Source: Ceratodon purpureus
Lineage: Eukaryota > Streptophyta > Bryopsida > Pseudoditrichales > Ditrichaceae
Direction of reading: 5' to 3'
NCBI GenBank assembly: GCA_014871385.1
Contig: CM026422.1
Location: forward strand, 22,933,014-22,997,013
DNA: 64,000 bases
A program made the translations under genes and the position numbers. The notes below the pieces were generated by a model. That model was given only the letters and a program-made list of their open reading frames with translations, did no database searches and had not been told where the DNA came from. Shown here piece after piece: positions 12,639 to 22,439 of this stretch. The stretch's first letter is position 1, and each line of letters starts with the position of its first letter.

Positions 12639-14900
12639 GTGCCAGCGCGTTCCGTGGGCGTGCTAGATTTACAGCCGTATCCACAGGTACAAATATTAGA
12701 CTTCCTTCAGATTCTCAAAGCAATGTTGCAATCCGATATCAAGCCGTCCAGGAATATCCTGCACGATGTCAAATGGATACACAGCCGAAAGAGGAGGCGT
12801 CTTCTGGCCATAGTCCTGGTGTGGACAGCAGCAATGGCGCCATGTCGTTCAATCGCACAACCGCAGTATAACACACAAGGCTACAATTGCACCAGTCGTG
12901 ATGGAACCTGCAACACCTATGCCTTCTACCGAACCCTCCAGGAGCAAGAATCGGTGGCCAAAGTCGCTGGCTACTTCAACATTCCCCCAGCAATAGTTGC
13001 CGACCTCAGCGGCCTCACTGACCTAGCACCGAATGCCATTCTTCCGTTGGGGCAGCCTCTCTACATCCCCTTAGACTGCAGGTGCCATAATGGACTCACC
13101 TCACAAATGGAAGTGCCTTACACCATTGCACAGGATGACACCTTCGCGACGGTGGCGAGTACCATCTATGGCGGCTTGACGACGTATCAGGCGATGATGG
13201 TCTCGAACCCCGCGTTGAATGTTTTCGCCCTTGTCACTGGCGACACAGCCGTAGTGCCAATCTTCTGCGCTTGCCCAACTGCGGATCAGATTGCAAATGG
13301 AACTCAGTTCTTGCTTACATATGCTGTGTACCCTGACAATTCCCTGGACGACATCAGTGCTAACTTTAACATCACAGTTGCAGAGCTGAGTGTTGCGAAT
13401 GAGTTGCCGACGAATGCAGCCCTAGAAAACTACACAACGCTGCTTGTTCCGCTTCAGGCACTCCCGCCAATTGCAGCCATGGCGAACTTTCCCCATGTCG
13501 TCATAGGCCCGTCCAATATGAAACCTACTTCACGGAGTAGAAAGGTGGGAATCTTTGCTGGGCTCTCCGCTGGTGTCGTTGCAGTGTTGCTGGTGGCGTG
13601 CTTGTTCGTTGCCAGGCATCGAAGGAGAGCACCGTCAAAGAAACGAGACAAGTTAAGTGACTTCAGTCTGGTGGATCCAAACCTTGCCCTGCGGATGTTC
13701 GCATACAAAGAGCTCAGAAAGGCGACGAAGAACTTCAGAAGGAGCGAGTTACTCGGAAGCGGTGGATTTGGAGCGGTGTACAAGGGCACTCTTCCTTCGG
13801 GAGCTGTGGTGGCGGTGAAACAGATGAGAATGGAGAGCAAGCACGGGAAGGAGAGTTTCCGAGCTGAGGTAACCAGCCTGAGCCACATTCGTCACCGAAA
13901 TCTGGTGCAGCTGCGAGGATGGTGTCACGAGGAAGAGCAACTGCTGCTTGTGTACGACTACATGTGCAACGGCAATCTCCACGAGTTGCTTTTCCGATCT
14001 TCAGGCCCTAGGTTTCCTCTGACATTGCGACACTCTGTTTTGAGCGGCGTGGCCAACGCTCTCTCGTACTTGCACGAGGAATGCCCACAATGCGTGTTGC
14101 ATAGAGACATCAAGTCGAGCAACGTCCTTTTGGATGCGGATTTTAATGCATATTTGGGTGATTTTGGACTTGCCCGTCTCATTGATCACGAGAAGGTGGG
14201 GAAGACCACAATGATGGCGGGCACGTTTGGGTACTTGGCCCCAGAGATGCTCCATACTGGCAAGGCCACTAAGGAGTCCGATGTGTACAGCTTTGGAGTG
14301 CTGGTGCTTGAAGTGATGTGTGGGGCGCGTCCACTCGACATGACTGTAATCGAACTCGGAGATGATGGTGTCTTAGTCGACAAGGTATGGCGAGCACATG
14401 AAGTGGGGAATATTTTGCAAGTTGCGGACTCAAGGCTCGGTATATTTGAGGCGAGTTTAGGGTCATCTGGTCAGTCAGGGTTGGAAGGAGAATCATGTAT
14501 GACGACGCAAACCCCGGGTGCTATAATGGAAGACAAGAAGATGATCACAAACATTCTGAAATTGGGACTTCTGTGCTGTAATCCTAATGCCGAAGATCGA
14601 CCATCAACACGGTTGGTATCACAGTTATTGCTGCTTCAGTCATGGGAGAGTATGGAGATGTCAATGCCTCCTTTGACCATAAGCAAGCCTCAAGCCCGTT
14701 ACGATAAGCCCGGATTCTCTCGGATGTTAGGCACGGTGCCGCCGTCTGACTCTGATTTGTTGGATATTGGGAATGTCGTGGAAGTTGGCTATGCTACATC
14801 CGAAGCCACCACCCCCTTGTCTGCTCATCCGAATGGTGAGCGTATAGCGAAGGTTCAAACATCTTATGTGGCTTCATCTGCATTGTATTCAGGTCGGTGA
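12639..14900 (+). CDS. LysM receptor-like kinase 1, intronless
   Basis: A single-exon receptor-like kinase of up to 753 aa. Order: N-terminal extension (1-53), hydrophobic signal segment (about 54-73), a LysM ectodomain with two C-x-C motifs (Cys147/149 and Cys210/212) as in plant LysM receptors, one membrane segment (about 303-325), then an RD-type Ser/Thr kinase: G-S-G-G-F-G loop at 373-378, Lys394, Glu410, H-R-D at 488-490, D-F-G at 508-510, A-P-E at 534-536. All key catalytic residues are present, so it should be active. By family it would act at the plasma membrane on chitin-like or lipochitin ligands; the ligand is inferred. The kinase matches the L-type lectin receptor at 30319. The start is doubtful: the position matching the Met of receptor 2 is AGG here (12792-12794), leaving Met1 (12639) or Met29 (12723), or an unseen upstream exon. 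Confidence 0.85.
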   Translation: MPARSVGVLDLQPYPQVQILDFLQILKAMLQSDIKPSRNILHDVKWIHSRKRRRLLAIVLVWTAAMAPCRSIAQPQYNTQGYNCTSRDGTCNTYAFYRTLQEQESVAKVAGYFNIPPAIVADLSGLTDLAPNAILPLGQPLYIPLDCRCHNGLTSQMEVPYTIAQDDTFATVASTIYGGLTTYQAMMVSNPALNVFALVTGDTAVVPIFCACPTADQIANGTQFLLTYAVYPDNSLDDISANFNITVAELSVANELPTNAALENYTTLLVPLQALPPIAAMANFPHVVIGPSNMKPTSRSRKVGIFAGLSAGVVAVLLVACLFVARHRRRAPSKKRDKLSDFSLVDPNLALRMFAYKELRKATKNFRRSELLGSGGFGAVYKGTLPSGAVVAVKQMRMESKHGKESFRAEVTSLSHIRHRNLVQLRGWCHEEEQLLLVYDYMCNGNLHELLFRSSGPRFPLTLRHSVLSGVANALSYLHEECPQCVLHRDIKSSNVLLDADFNAYLGDFGLARLIDHEKVGKTTMMAGTFGYLAPEMLHTGKATKESDVYSFGVLVLEVMCGARPLDMTVIELGDDGVLVDKVWRAHEVGNILQVADSRLGIFEASLGSSGQSGLEGESCMTTQTPGAIMEDKKMITNILKLGLLCCNPNAEDRPSTRLVSQLLLLQSWESMEMSMPPLTISKPQARYDKPGFSRMLGTVPPSDSDLLDIGNVVEVGYATSEATTPLSAHPNGERIAKVQTSYVASSALYSGR
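12709..12770 (+). pseudogene. degenerate kinase catalytic-loop relic at the 5' end of LysM receptor 1
   Basis: In the reading frame of the receptor, codons about 30-43 read S-D-I-K-P-S-R-N-I-L-H-D, recalling the kinase subdomain VIb motif H-R-D-I-K-x-S-N-V-L-L-D that occurs intact further down the same gene. The nucleotide similarity is partial (TGTTGCA, ATCAAG, then scattered matches). The stronger match at the equivalent place before LysM receptor 2 makes common origin likely. Confidence 0.4.
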
Positions 14901-15911
14901 GGTGCATGATCTGAGACCTGTTTGATTTCGGTGGGAACAGATATGCGGGAGTGGGTGTGAGACCTATGATGGGAGAATAAATTTGAATTTTGGATACGAG
15001 AATTCGTAGAAGTTTGAAGAGAGGTTAATCGAAACGTAGAACTCCTATGACTTATATGCAACCATCTTGTTATGCATGCTTCTGATCAGAATTATGGTTT
15101 CAGGAGCCATAATGTCTTACGAGAGTTTAAAGTTTAGGCTGAGTCTGCTTACACATTCTATTGCACGACTAATTGCACCTCAAGCTTAGCTAAGTCCAAG
15201 TCGTGCTGGAGATCATGTTGATTGTAGGAGTCTTCACACAAAAAATTACATGGAATCTCGAATAGTGTATCTGTCTGGCCTCCACAACATTGCATTCTTT
15301 GTCATTAGGTAGTCTCAATCTGTACAAGATATCACAAACGACTAAGTATCTAATATCAAAGTCAACAACATGTACTATAATTTGGAAAATTCTTCCTAAA
15401 TCTCATGACAACAATACTGGTTTGTAGCAAGCTGAGAATACTGGTCTGCCAGTTGGTTTCGAGATGTTGGAAGCCTTTGTTGTTGTGCTCCCCCTTCACC
15501 ACGGGAGACTCGAGTGATCGTGCAAAGCAGAACACCACGACATACTTTTCGATTTTTTCATGATCATCTATGGTCTGGTCTCAGACGTAATTGAACCATG
15601 GGAGCGTAAAATTTGACTAAAAATGAGGGTTCAAAAACACGCAAGGCAAACTTGACAGATTCAGATGCAAGCACTATATCCTGCCTGTTAACTGCCCTCA
15701 TTGTTCTAGTCAAAACATCAACCTCAGTTGAGCCGTCTCCCTAACATCTTCATTAACTCCTTCAATCCAAACCTTCCGTTTTTCCAAATCACGCTGGAGC
15801 GTTTGATGCAGCCCAATCTAGCAGAAATATGATTGTGCTCCTCACCATCTAGTCTTGTACTGTACATCAATATTCTGTGAAGTGGGGATTGTTATTTCTG
15901 ATAGTCCATAT
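14901..15911. other. 3' flank of LysM receptor 1 and promoter part of the broken LysM unit
   Basis: The first few hundred bases resemble the 3' flank of the broken receptor after 23516, so they are co-duplicated 3' sequence. The conserved upstream module lies at 15519-15558. At 15823-15865 there is similarity to the 5' leader just before the lectin receptor start at 30319. The copia element begins at 15912, cutting this promoter off from its coding remnant at 22.2-23.5 kb. Confidence 0.45.
15519..15558 (+). promoter_or_regulatory. conserved upstream module (broken LysM unit)
   Basis: TCGTGCAAAGCAGAACACCA followed by CGACATACTTTT aligns closely with the block before the lectin receptor at 29715 (TCGTGCAATGCAGATCATCA, then CCATGACGTACTTTT). 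Its coding unit now lies beyond the retrotransposon, about 6.9 kb downstream. Confidence 0.45.
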
Positions 15912-16150
15912 TGTTAGAAAGGTTCTAGAAAGGTTCTAGAAGGGTGCGACCTCGGGAGCACCGACATGCAACTCCCGGGTGTCTTAGACTGAAGTAGAGT
16001 ACAACACTAAGTTAGTCACAGTTAATCCCTCAGTGTCTTCACCTTGAGGGCTTTGGAGTTAACGTTCTTGAGGCAATAAATAAGAGCAGCCTGAGGAAGG
16101 CTACACACTTTCCATTTTCATTTTTCCCTTTTGCTCTGAGCTTTGTAACA
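15912..16150 (+). repeat. 5' LTR of the copia element
   Basis: 239 bp, TGTTAGAAAGG...GTAACA, containing a short direct repeat (AAGGTTCTAGA twice) at the left end and an AATAAATAAGAG stretch that could serve as a TATA-like signal. It differs from the 3' LTR at three positions (TCAC/CCAC, GCAGC/GCAAC, CCTTT/CCCTT). Confidence 0.95.
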
Positions 16151-16167
16151 CGTTATCAGCACGAGTT
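16151..16167 (+). other. primer-binding site of the copia element
   Basis: The sequence directly after the 5' LTR, CGTTATCAGCACGAG, is the position and type of the tRNA-primer binding site seen in many plant copia elements of this lineage. The exact primer tRNA is not established from sequence alone. Confidence 0.6.
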
Positions 16168-16350
16168 GCTCTTGATTTGATTACTATTGCTCATTGTTTC
16201 TTACTTTTGCTCACTGCTTCTCACTATTGCTCTTACTGTTTTGCTCTCATTTGGTCACTGTTCATTTGCTCTTGGTCACTGTTCATTTGCTTTCATTTGG
16301 TCACTGTTGATTTGCTCTTGGTCACAGTTCATTTGCTCTTGCTCACTAAT

Positions 16351-16436
16351 TTCCAGCACTGTTCTCACTGATTTCCAGCACTGTTCTCACTGATTTCCAG
16401 CACTGTTCTCACTGATTTCCAGCACTGTTCTTACTG
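16351..16436 (+). repeat. 22-bp tandem repeat in the copia leader
   Basis: Four copies of a 22-bp unit (TTCCAGCACTGTTCTCACTG plus AT) start at 16351, 16373, 16395 and 16417. They follow a looser repeat of ATTTGCTCTTGGTCACTGTT units (about 16250-16345). They lie in the untranslated leader between the primer site and gag and create spurious open frames. Confidence 0.8.
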
Positions 16437-16949
16437 TTTTCTCACTATACTGTTGATTTTCTCACTAATTTGCAGATTTGGTTAATTATTGGCTGACTAG
16501 TTTTTCAGTTTGCTATGTGGTTTATTTCATCTCTGGTTTATTTCATTTCTCGTTTACCTGCTTTGGTTTTTCCAAAAGGTACTGGTTTGTTTGCTCTCGG
16601 TTCATCTGCTCTGGTTTTATATAAGTTCTAGAGTCGCCAGGAGGAGTTTCATGTGGTTCATTTGTTTACTGCTTTTTGTTTATTTGTTTTGCTTACTGGG
16701 TATCTTTTTGTTTATTTGTTTTACTTACTGGGTATCAGTCAGATTTGGTTTACTCAGATTTGGTTTATTGTTTGCTAATTGATTCTGCTCTGGTTGCTTC
16801 AAGTTCTCAGTTTGATGTTTGCAGTTTTTATTTTGCTAACTGGGTTTTGGTTCTCAGTTTGGAGTTTTTCTTTATTTGTTTTCTGCTCTGGTCTAAGTTT
16901 GCAGTTTTTATTTTTATTTTTCCATTTATTTCTTCTCTAGAGTTTTTCA

Positions 16950-17039
16950 CCTTGGTTTTTCCATCAACCTTGGTTTTTCCATCAACCTTGGTTTTTCCAT
17001 CAACCTTGGTTTTTCCATCAACCTTGGTTTTTCCACCAG
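16950..17039 (+). repeat. 18-bp tandem repeat in the copia leader
   Basis: Five copies of an 18-bp unit (CCTTGGTTTTTCCATCAA) start at 16950, the last one slightly diverged. The unit length is a multiple of three, so open frames with repeated hexapeptides appear on both strands, but they precede gag and have no family match. Confidence 0.85.
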
Positions 17040-17337
17040 TATCAAGTTGTAGGACTGCAAGCACGAGGACCGCCAACAGACCGCAAGACAGACGACTTCA
17101 GCCACAGCCGGGAGTGACCTATTTCCCCTCACTCAGATTTTATTTCTACTCTTGGTTTTTGAGTTTTTGTTACTAGGTGTTGATTTCTATATCTTCCCTA
17201 GGTAACATCGGAACCCACTAACCGTGCAACGAAGGTTTCTGTCATACAGAAGTTGGAGCAGTTTGTGTGGCCGTGCCCCTCCTAGGAATTGACAAGCTTC
17301 CGAGTGGGCCAGCTCTTGAGGAGCTCTTTCCTTCGTC

Positions 17338-20300
17338 ATGGCTAAGTCCGAAGCCAAGATCAAGACTCTCCTGTTCGATCCTTTGGCGGCTGATGGCACT
17401 AATTTTTTGGAATGGTCTAATGAAATGACTACCTTCTTATGTGCAGAGGAATTGGACGGAGCTTTGAACGCCCAGACAGCGGCTACGCTTCAAAGTTCTT
17501 GGAAGCATCAAGCTTTGATGATACTTCGCCGTCACATACACGCCTCATTGCGATCATAGTACATTCAAGTCAACGACTCGACAGAGTTATGGAAGCAGTT
17601 GCAAACTCGTTTTCGACATGAGAAGACTCTCTTTTTGCCACAGGCACGCACTGATTGGTATAGGTTGCGTGTGATTGATTTTCCAAACTTGAAGGCTTAT
17701 GATGCAGAGATGCACCGCATTGTTGCACAACTCCGTCTATGTGGGGACGTGATCACCGAGGAGCAGCTTATTGAGAAGACACTCTCAACCTTTCCTCCTG
17801 CTAGTTCTATTCTTGCTGAGCAATATGACAATATGAATTATAAGTGTCATTCTGACCTCATGAGTAAGTTGTATCAAGCTGAGAAGAAGGCGTTGGTTCA
17901 ATTGAAGAATGCGGAGGAACGACCAGTCCGGGAGATTCATTCCACTCAAAAGCCATCAACTCCTGAACCGTCAATTGTTCCTACCAAGAAGGAGCCAGAA
18001 CATGAGACTCACAGCACTGAAGCAGCCAAACGCCAACCCCGAAGTACAAGTGGTCGTGGCAGAGGGCGTGATGGTCGGTATTCCTCAAGAAGAGAAGACC
18101 ACCGCTATAAATCTAACCAACGCTATCATAATGAGCGTCGAGACTATTCCAGGTATCACAACAACCATGAATATCATCAGCGCTGTCAGAGTCAGTCTAG
18201 TCAGACCGCCAGAACCAGTCTCGTTACAGGCACATGTCATAGATGTGGAAAACAGGGTCATTTTGCTAGAACATGTCGTACTCCGGAGTACTTTGTTGAA
18301 ATGTACAGGGAGTTACAGAAATTGAAAGAGGAGAAGAGAGAAGTGCACACTCTCGATGCACCCTCTTTCAATAACATTTGCCCAGAAAACTATATGGTCT
18401 ATGAGTCTAGTTCACGGTCTGACACGGCACTTCTAGATAGCGCATCTACTCATTCTATTTTTCGAGATCCTCAGTTCTTTGAGGCCAATTGCTTGGAGGG
18501 TCCCTGGCAAGAGTGCACTATTACTACCATTGCCGGAAGACGGAAAATTAAGTTCCGTGAGGGCCGGGCAACAATAGTATTGCCCGGGGGATTCCCCCTC
18601 GAGCGTGAAAGAGCCATGTATGCTCCAGCCGCACCCCGTAGTCTGATCAGCTACCGGGATTTGCGTGCAAATGGGATCCACGCCTTCACCCACGGGGAAC
18701 GCAATGATGAAAGGGCGCTAGCACTCCGTAAAGGAGGACAATTGCTTGCCATGGTACAAGAAGGCGCCACTGGACTTTATGAAGTATTGATTTCGGCAGC
18801 CGCAAGCAATGCCCGCTCTTGCAACCTCACGGTGATTCCTAAGACTCAGCTCTGGCACCGGCGCTTGGGACACGCGGGTGCCACTATGTTCCGTAAGATG
18901 TTGCCAGTTCTTACCGGCCATCCATTAAGATGCAGACAAGGTGGCTGATTGCACAGCATGTATTCAAGGCAAGTATGCCAAGGCAGCATCTCGGTGGAAG
19001 CTCCCGACCGAGCTCCCTCAATCCCTTGAGCGCCTCTAGGGCGATATTTGTGGCCCCATCAGCCCACCGGCAGGTCAGTTTTTATATTTTCTGGTCCTTG
19101 TTGATGCGTCTGGTAGTCACGCCGAAGTATCTTTGCTTACAACCAGGAACATGGCCTTTCCAAAAATTCTAGCTATGCTCATCAAGTTTAGAACCCATTT
19201 TCCTGATAAACCCATCAAGACTCTGTGTATGGACAATGCTCAAGAATTTAGATCTCATGCCTTTGAAGACTATTGTACAGCCACAAGTATAGAGCTCACG
19301 TATGCTGTCCCATACGAGCATTCTCAAAACGGTCTAGCAGAAGCCTACATTAAGAAAATTCAGCTTATTACCCGCTCCTTGCTTCTTCATGCTAATCTCC
19401 GTGCTTCTATGTGGGGACATGCTGTTCTCCATGCTGCTAATCTCTTGCGACTTAGACCAACCCTTCTCAATTCTCAAACTTCATTTGAGTTAGTCTCAGG
19501 CAGAATCCCTGATGTTAGCCACCTGCGAGTATTTGGTTGTCAAGTCTTCGTACCTGCACCTGAGCCTCAAATCCAAACCATTAGTGCTCACAGGATGAGA
19601 GGGCGTTTACATTGGCTTTGACTCACCCAGCATCATCAGATACTTAGTGCCTACCTCTGGAGATATCCATAAGGCCCGTTTTGAAAACTGTCGCTTTCTA
19701 GAAACTGTCTTTCCCAAACTCCCAACCAGACGAGCAGGTGCACCCTTAATTTTCCGAGCCCCTGAGACATTCACTCAAAACCCTGATCCTCGTACTTCCC
19801 TTACAGAAACCGAAGTCAAGAAGTTACTCGAGCTTTAGTCCTTAGCTGCCCAAATCCCCGATGGTTTTGAGTCAGGGCCCCGCATTTTGAGAAATCCTAT
19901 CCCTGGCACTGGCAATGTTAGGCTATCCCCAATCCGGAGAGCTCCTAGAGTTAACACCCGACCCTCCAAGAAATCCAGAATAGAGCGTCAACCGATAGAA
20001 CCTATTATCGACCAGCGAGAACCTGAATCCCATTGTCTTGAATCTGAATCAGACACCCAGGTTGAATCCTTTGTCACCAAGCTAGTTAGCCTCGACCATG
20101 AACCTAATTCCTTAGAGGAGGCTAGAGCTAGTCCTGATTGGCCCCAGTGGCAGGATGCCTTACAAGCTGAATATGATTCGCTCCGGAAAAGAGGAGTTTT
20201 TGGCCCCTTGTGTCTGACCCTTGAATCCAAGCCCATAGGGTATAAACTGGTCTTTACTAGGAAACGCAATGCCGAGGGTCAGATTGTCCGGTACAAGATC

Positions 20301-21710
20301 AGATGTGTTGCCCAAGGCTTCAACCAGCGCCCAGGAGTCGACTTCGACCAAACTTACTCACCAGTCATGGATTGTTCATCATTCCGCTATTTGTTGGCCC
20401 TAGCAGTCCAGCTTTCGCTTGCAACCAGATTATTGGACGTGGTCAGAGCCTATCTTTATGGTGAGCTTGATGAGGAGATTTACATCAGGCCTCCACCAGA
20501 TTTTTTGAAGCATAATCCCACTCCCCAGCCTGGGAAATTTAGTGGCCTCAAGCTTCGAAAAGCACTTTATGGACTTAAGCAAGGGGGAAGAGCGTGGTAT
20601 CATCATCTTCGACGTTTTCTTACGATTCACAGGTTTACTTGTCACACAGCCCTTCCTTGCATCTTTGTTCTTTGTAAGGATGATGGTTATGTTATCTTGG
20701 CAGTGTATGTTGATGACATTAACTTGGTTGGTACTTCCAAACTCTGTACAGAAGTTGAGGACTTGTTATCTACCCAATTCGAAATCAAACTCCTTGGACA
20801 GACTAGCTTCTGTCTAGGTTTGCAGGTTCATCACCTCTCCGATGGGAGTATTCTTCTTCATCAGGAGAGTTATGTGAAGAAATTATTGAAGCATTTCAAT
20901 ATGGCAACTTCCAACCCCATCTCAGCACCGATGATTGGCCGAAGCAAGAGTGGAGAGGATCCTTATCGACCTTGCGAGGAGGAGGAGGAAGAAGTTGATA
21001 AGCAACGTTACCTCACTGCGGTCGGAGCTTTGATTTATCTTGCAACACATACAAGACCCGACATAGCTTTTGCCACCAGTGTACTCGCACGTCACAGCCA
21101 GAAGCCAACTCACCGCCACTGGGCGGCTATCAAACACTTGCTACGGTATCTCAGAGGTACGGAAGACCTTGGCCTTCATTTTTCCAAAAGAGCTAACCCA
21201 GATATTGTGGGATTTGCCGATTCAGGCTTCAAAACAGATGAGATCAATGGAAAGTCCCAGACGGGATATATTTTCATCAAAAATGGTGCACCCATTTCTT
21301 GGAAATCCGTGAAGCAAACTATCACTGCTACATCAACAAATCACGTTGAGTTATTGGCGCTACATGAGGCGGCAAGAGAAGCAGTCTGGCTTCGTACAAT
21401 GGTACAAGCCATCTCAAAACAATGCAACATCAAATGCAACAGTGAAGCTACTATCATTTATGAAGACAATGCGGCAGCTGTAGCTCAAGTTGCAACAGGT
21501 TTTATAAAGGCGGATAGGGTAAAACATATTAATCCAACCTTATTTGGTTTCATGCAAGATCTTGTAGAAAGTAATCAGGTTATTGTTAGGAAGATTGAGT
21601 CGGCAAATAACATAGCCGACATGTTAACCAAGGCACTTCCAGCTTACAGGCATCGTGAGTTGGTAGCAGCCGCAGGGATGAAATCGCTCCAAGAACTTGA
21701 CCAGTTTTAG
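17338..21710 (+). pseudogene. copia gag-pol, interrupted by three TAG codons and two frameshifts
   Basis: Gag begins at 17338 and carries a C-x2-C-x4-H-x4-C zinc knuckle (18235-18276). Protease shows L-L-D-S-A-S-T-H (about 18427). A GAG-pre-integrase W-H-R-R-L-G-H motif (about 18850) precedes the C-x2-C half of the integrase zinc finger and the D, D, E residues of the integrase core (in V-D-A-S, M-D-N-A-Q-E-F and N-G-L-A-E). Reverse transcriptase (19887-21710 as an open frame of 607 codons) has Y-V-D-D, followed by an RNase H domain with A-D-S-G and the E in H-V-E-L-L. Breaks: TAG at 17557-17559, 19037-19039 and 19836-19838; frameshifts near 18930 and 19605. All three stops sit where relatives usually have glutamine. 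The RT/RNase H part is intact. Confidence 0.92.
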
Positions 21711-21789
21711 GGCATACTCTTTTCTTACCTAAGAGTTTTCCCCACTGGGGTTTTTTTCTCAAAGGTGAGTTTTTAATGAGGTGCTCCTA

Positions 21790-21802
21790 GGTCGAGGAGG
21801 AG
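21790..21802 (+). other. polypurine tract of the copia element
   Basis: GGTCGAGGAGGAG immediately precedes the 3' LTR, the expected place for the plus-strand priming polypurine tract. Confidence 0.7.
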
Positions 21803-22041
21803 TGTTAGAAAGGTTCTAGAAAGGTTCTAGAAGGGTGCGACCTCGGGAGCACCGACATGCAACTCCCGGGTGTCTTAGACTGAAGTAGAGTACAACACTA
21901 AGTTAGCCACAGTTAATCCCTCAGTGTCTTCACCTTGAGGGCTTTGGAGTTAACGTTCTTGAGGCAATAAATAAGAGCAACCTGAGGAAGGCTACACACT
22001 TTCCATTTTCATTTTTCCCCTTTGCTCTGAGCTTTGTAACA
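21803..22041 (+). repeat. 3' LTR of the copia element
   Basis: 239 bp, same length and boundaries as the 5' LTR with three mismatches. It is followed directly by the right target duplication CATAT (22042-22046). Confidence 0.95.
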
Positions 22042-22207
22042 CATATCCTCACATAAACCGTCCCAAATATCCAATCGAGAAGATGGTTTTAGCTACAACT
22101 CCATATCCAGTGCGATGGGCATTCGTCAACTTCGGAGTGTGAACATGAAATAAGGTAGGTTCTCTCGCATGGATCAGATCGTTGGGTCGAGCTTGTTTCC
22201 CTGTGAA

Positions 22208-22269
22208 GAGCGCAGGGAGGCAGCCAAAAACTTCCGCAGGAGAGACTTGGGAGTGGGGGATGTGAAGCT
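22208..22269 (+). pseudogene. kinase P-loop relic upstream of the broken LysM receptor
   Basis: Translation gives R-E-A-A-K-N-F-R-R-R-D-L-G-V-G-D, which aligns with the R-K-A-T-K-N-F-R-R-S-E-L-L-G-S-G-G segment at the start of the kinase in the intact LysM receptors; the DNA matches over about 60 bp. It lies before the LysM part, not after it, so it is a separate kinase scrap. A second P-loop remnant of the same unit occurs at about 23005-23050 in the normal position. Confidence 0.6.
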
Positions 22270-22439
22270 AGGTATGAAGCTACTCAAGATCCTTTAGGTT
22301 TTCTCGTATATTGCCTGCTAGGCACGTTGCAGTGGGATATCAATTAAGTGGTCCAGTAATGACCTACTGGATGACAATTGCATCCACAATCGGACACATA
22401 GCTAGTGTCTCACACTTTCTTTGGAGGCGACATGTTAGA

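Larger units (their letters stand above)
15912..22041 (+). mobile_element. Ty1/copia LTR retrotransposon, complete with TSD, coding region broken
   Basis: A 6130-bp element bounded by two 239-bp LTRs, each TG...CA, and flanked by a perfect 5-bp target duplication CATAT (15907-15911 and 22042-22046). The LTRs differ at three positions by eye, so the insertion is recent. The order gag, protease, integrase, RT, RNase H is diagnostic of Ty1/copia. The coding region carries three in-frame TAG codons and two frameshifts, so this copy cannot replicate on its own; it may have been mobilised in trans or have decayed since insertion. It sits between the promoter and the coding part of a broken LysM receptor unit. 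Confidence 0.95.

Noticed and set aside
16177..17176. Several hydrophobic frames of 60-166 codons in the copia leader
   Set aside because: They arise from tandem repeats and T-rich DNA before gag; no match to retroelement proteins.
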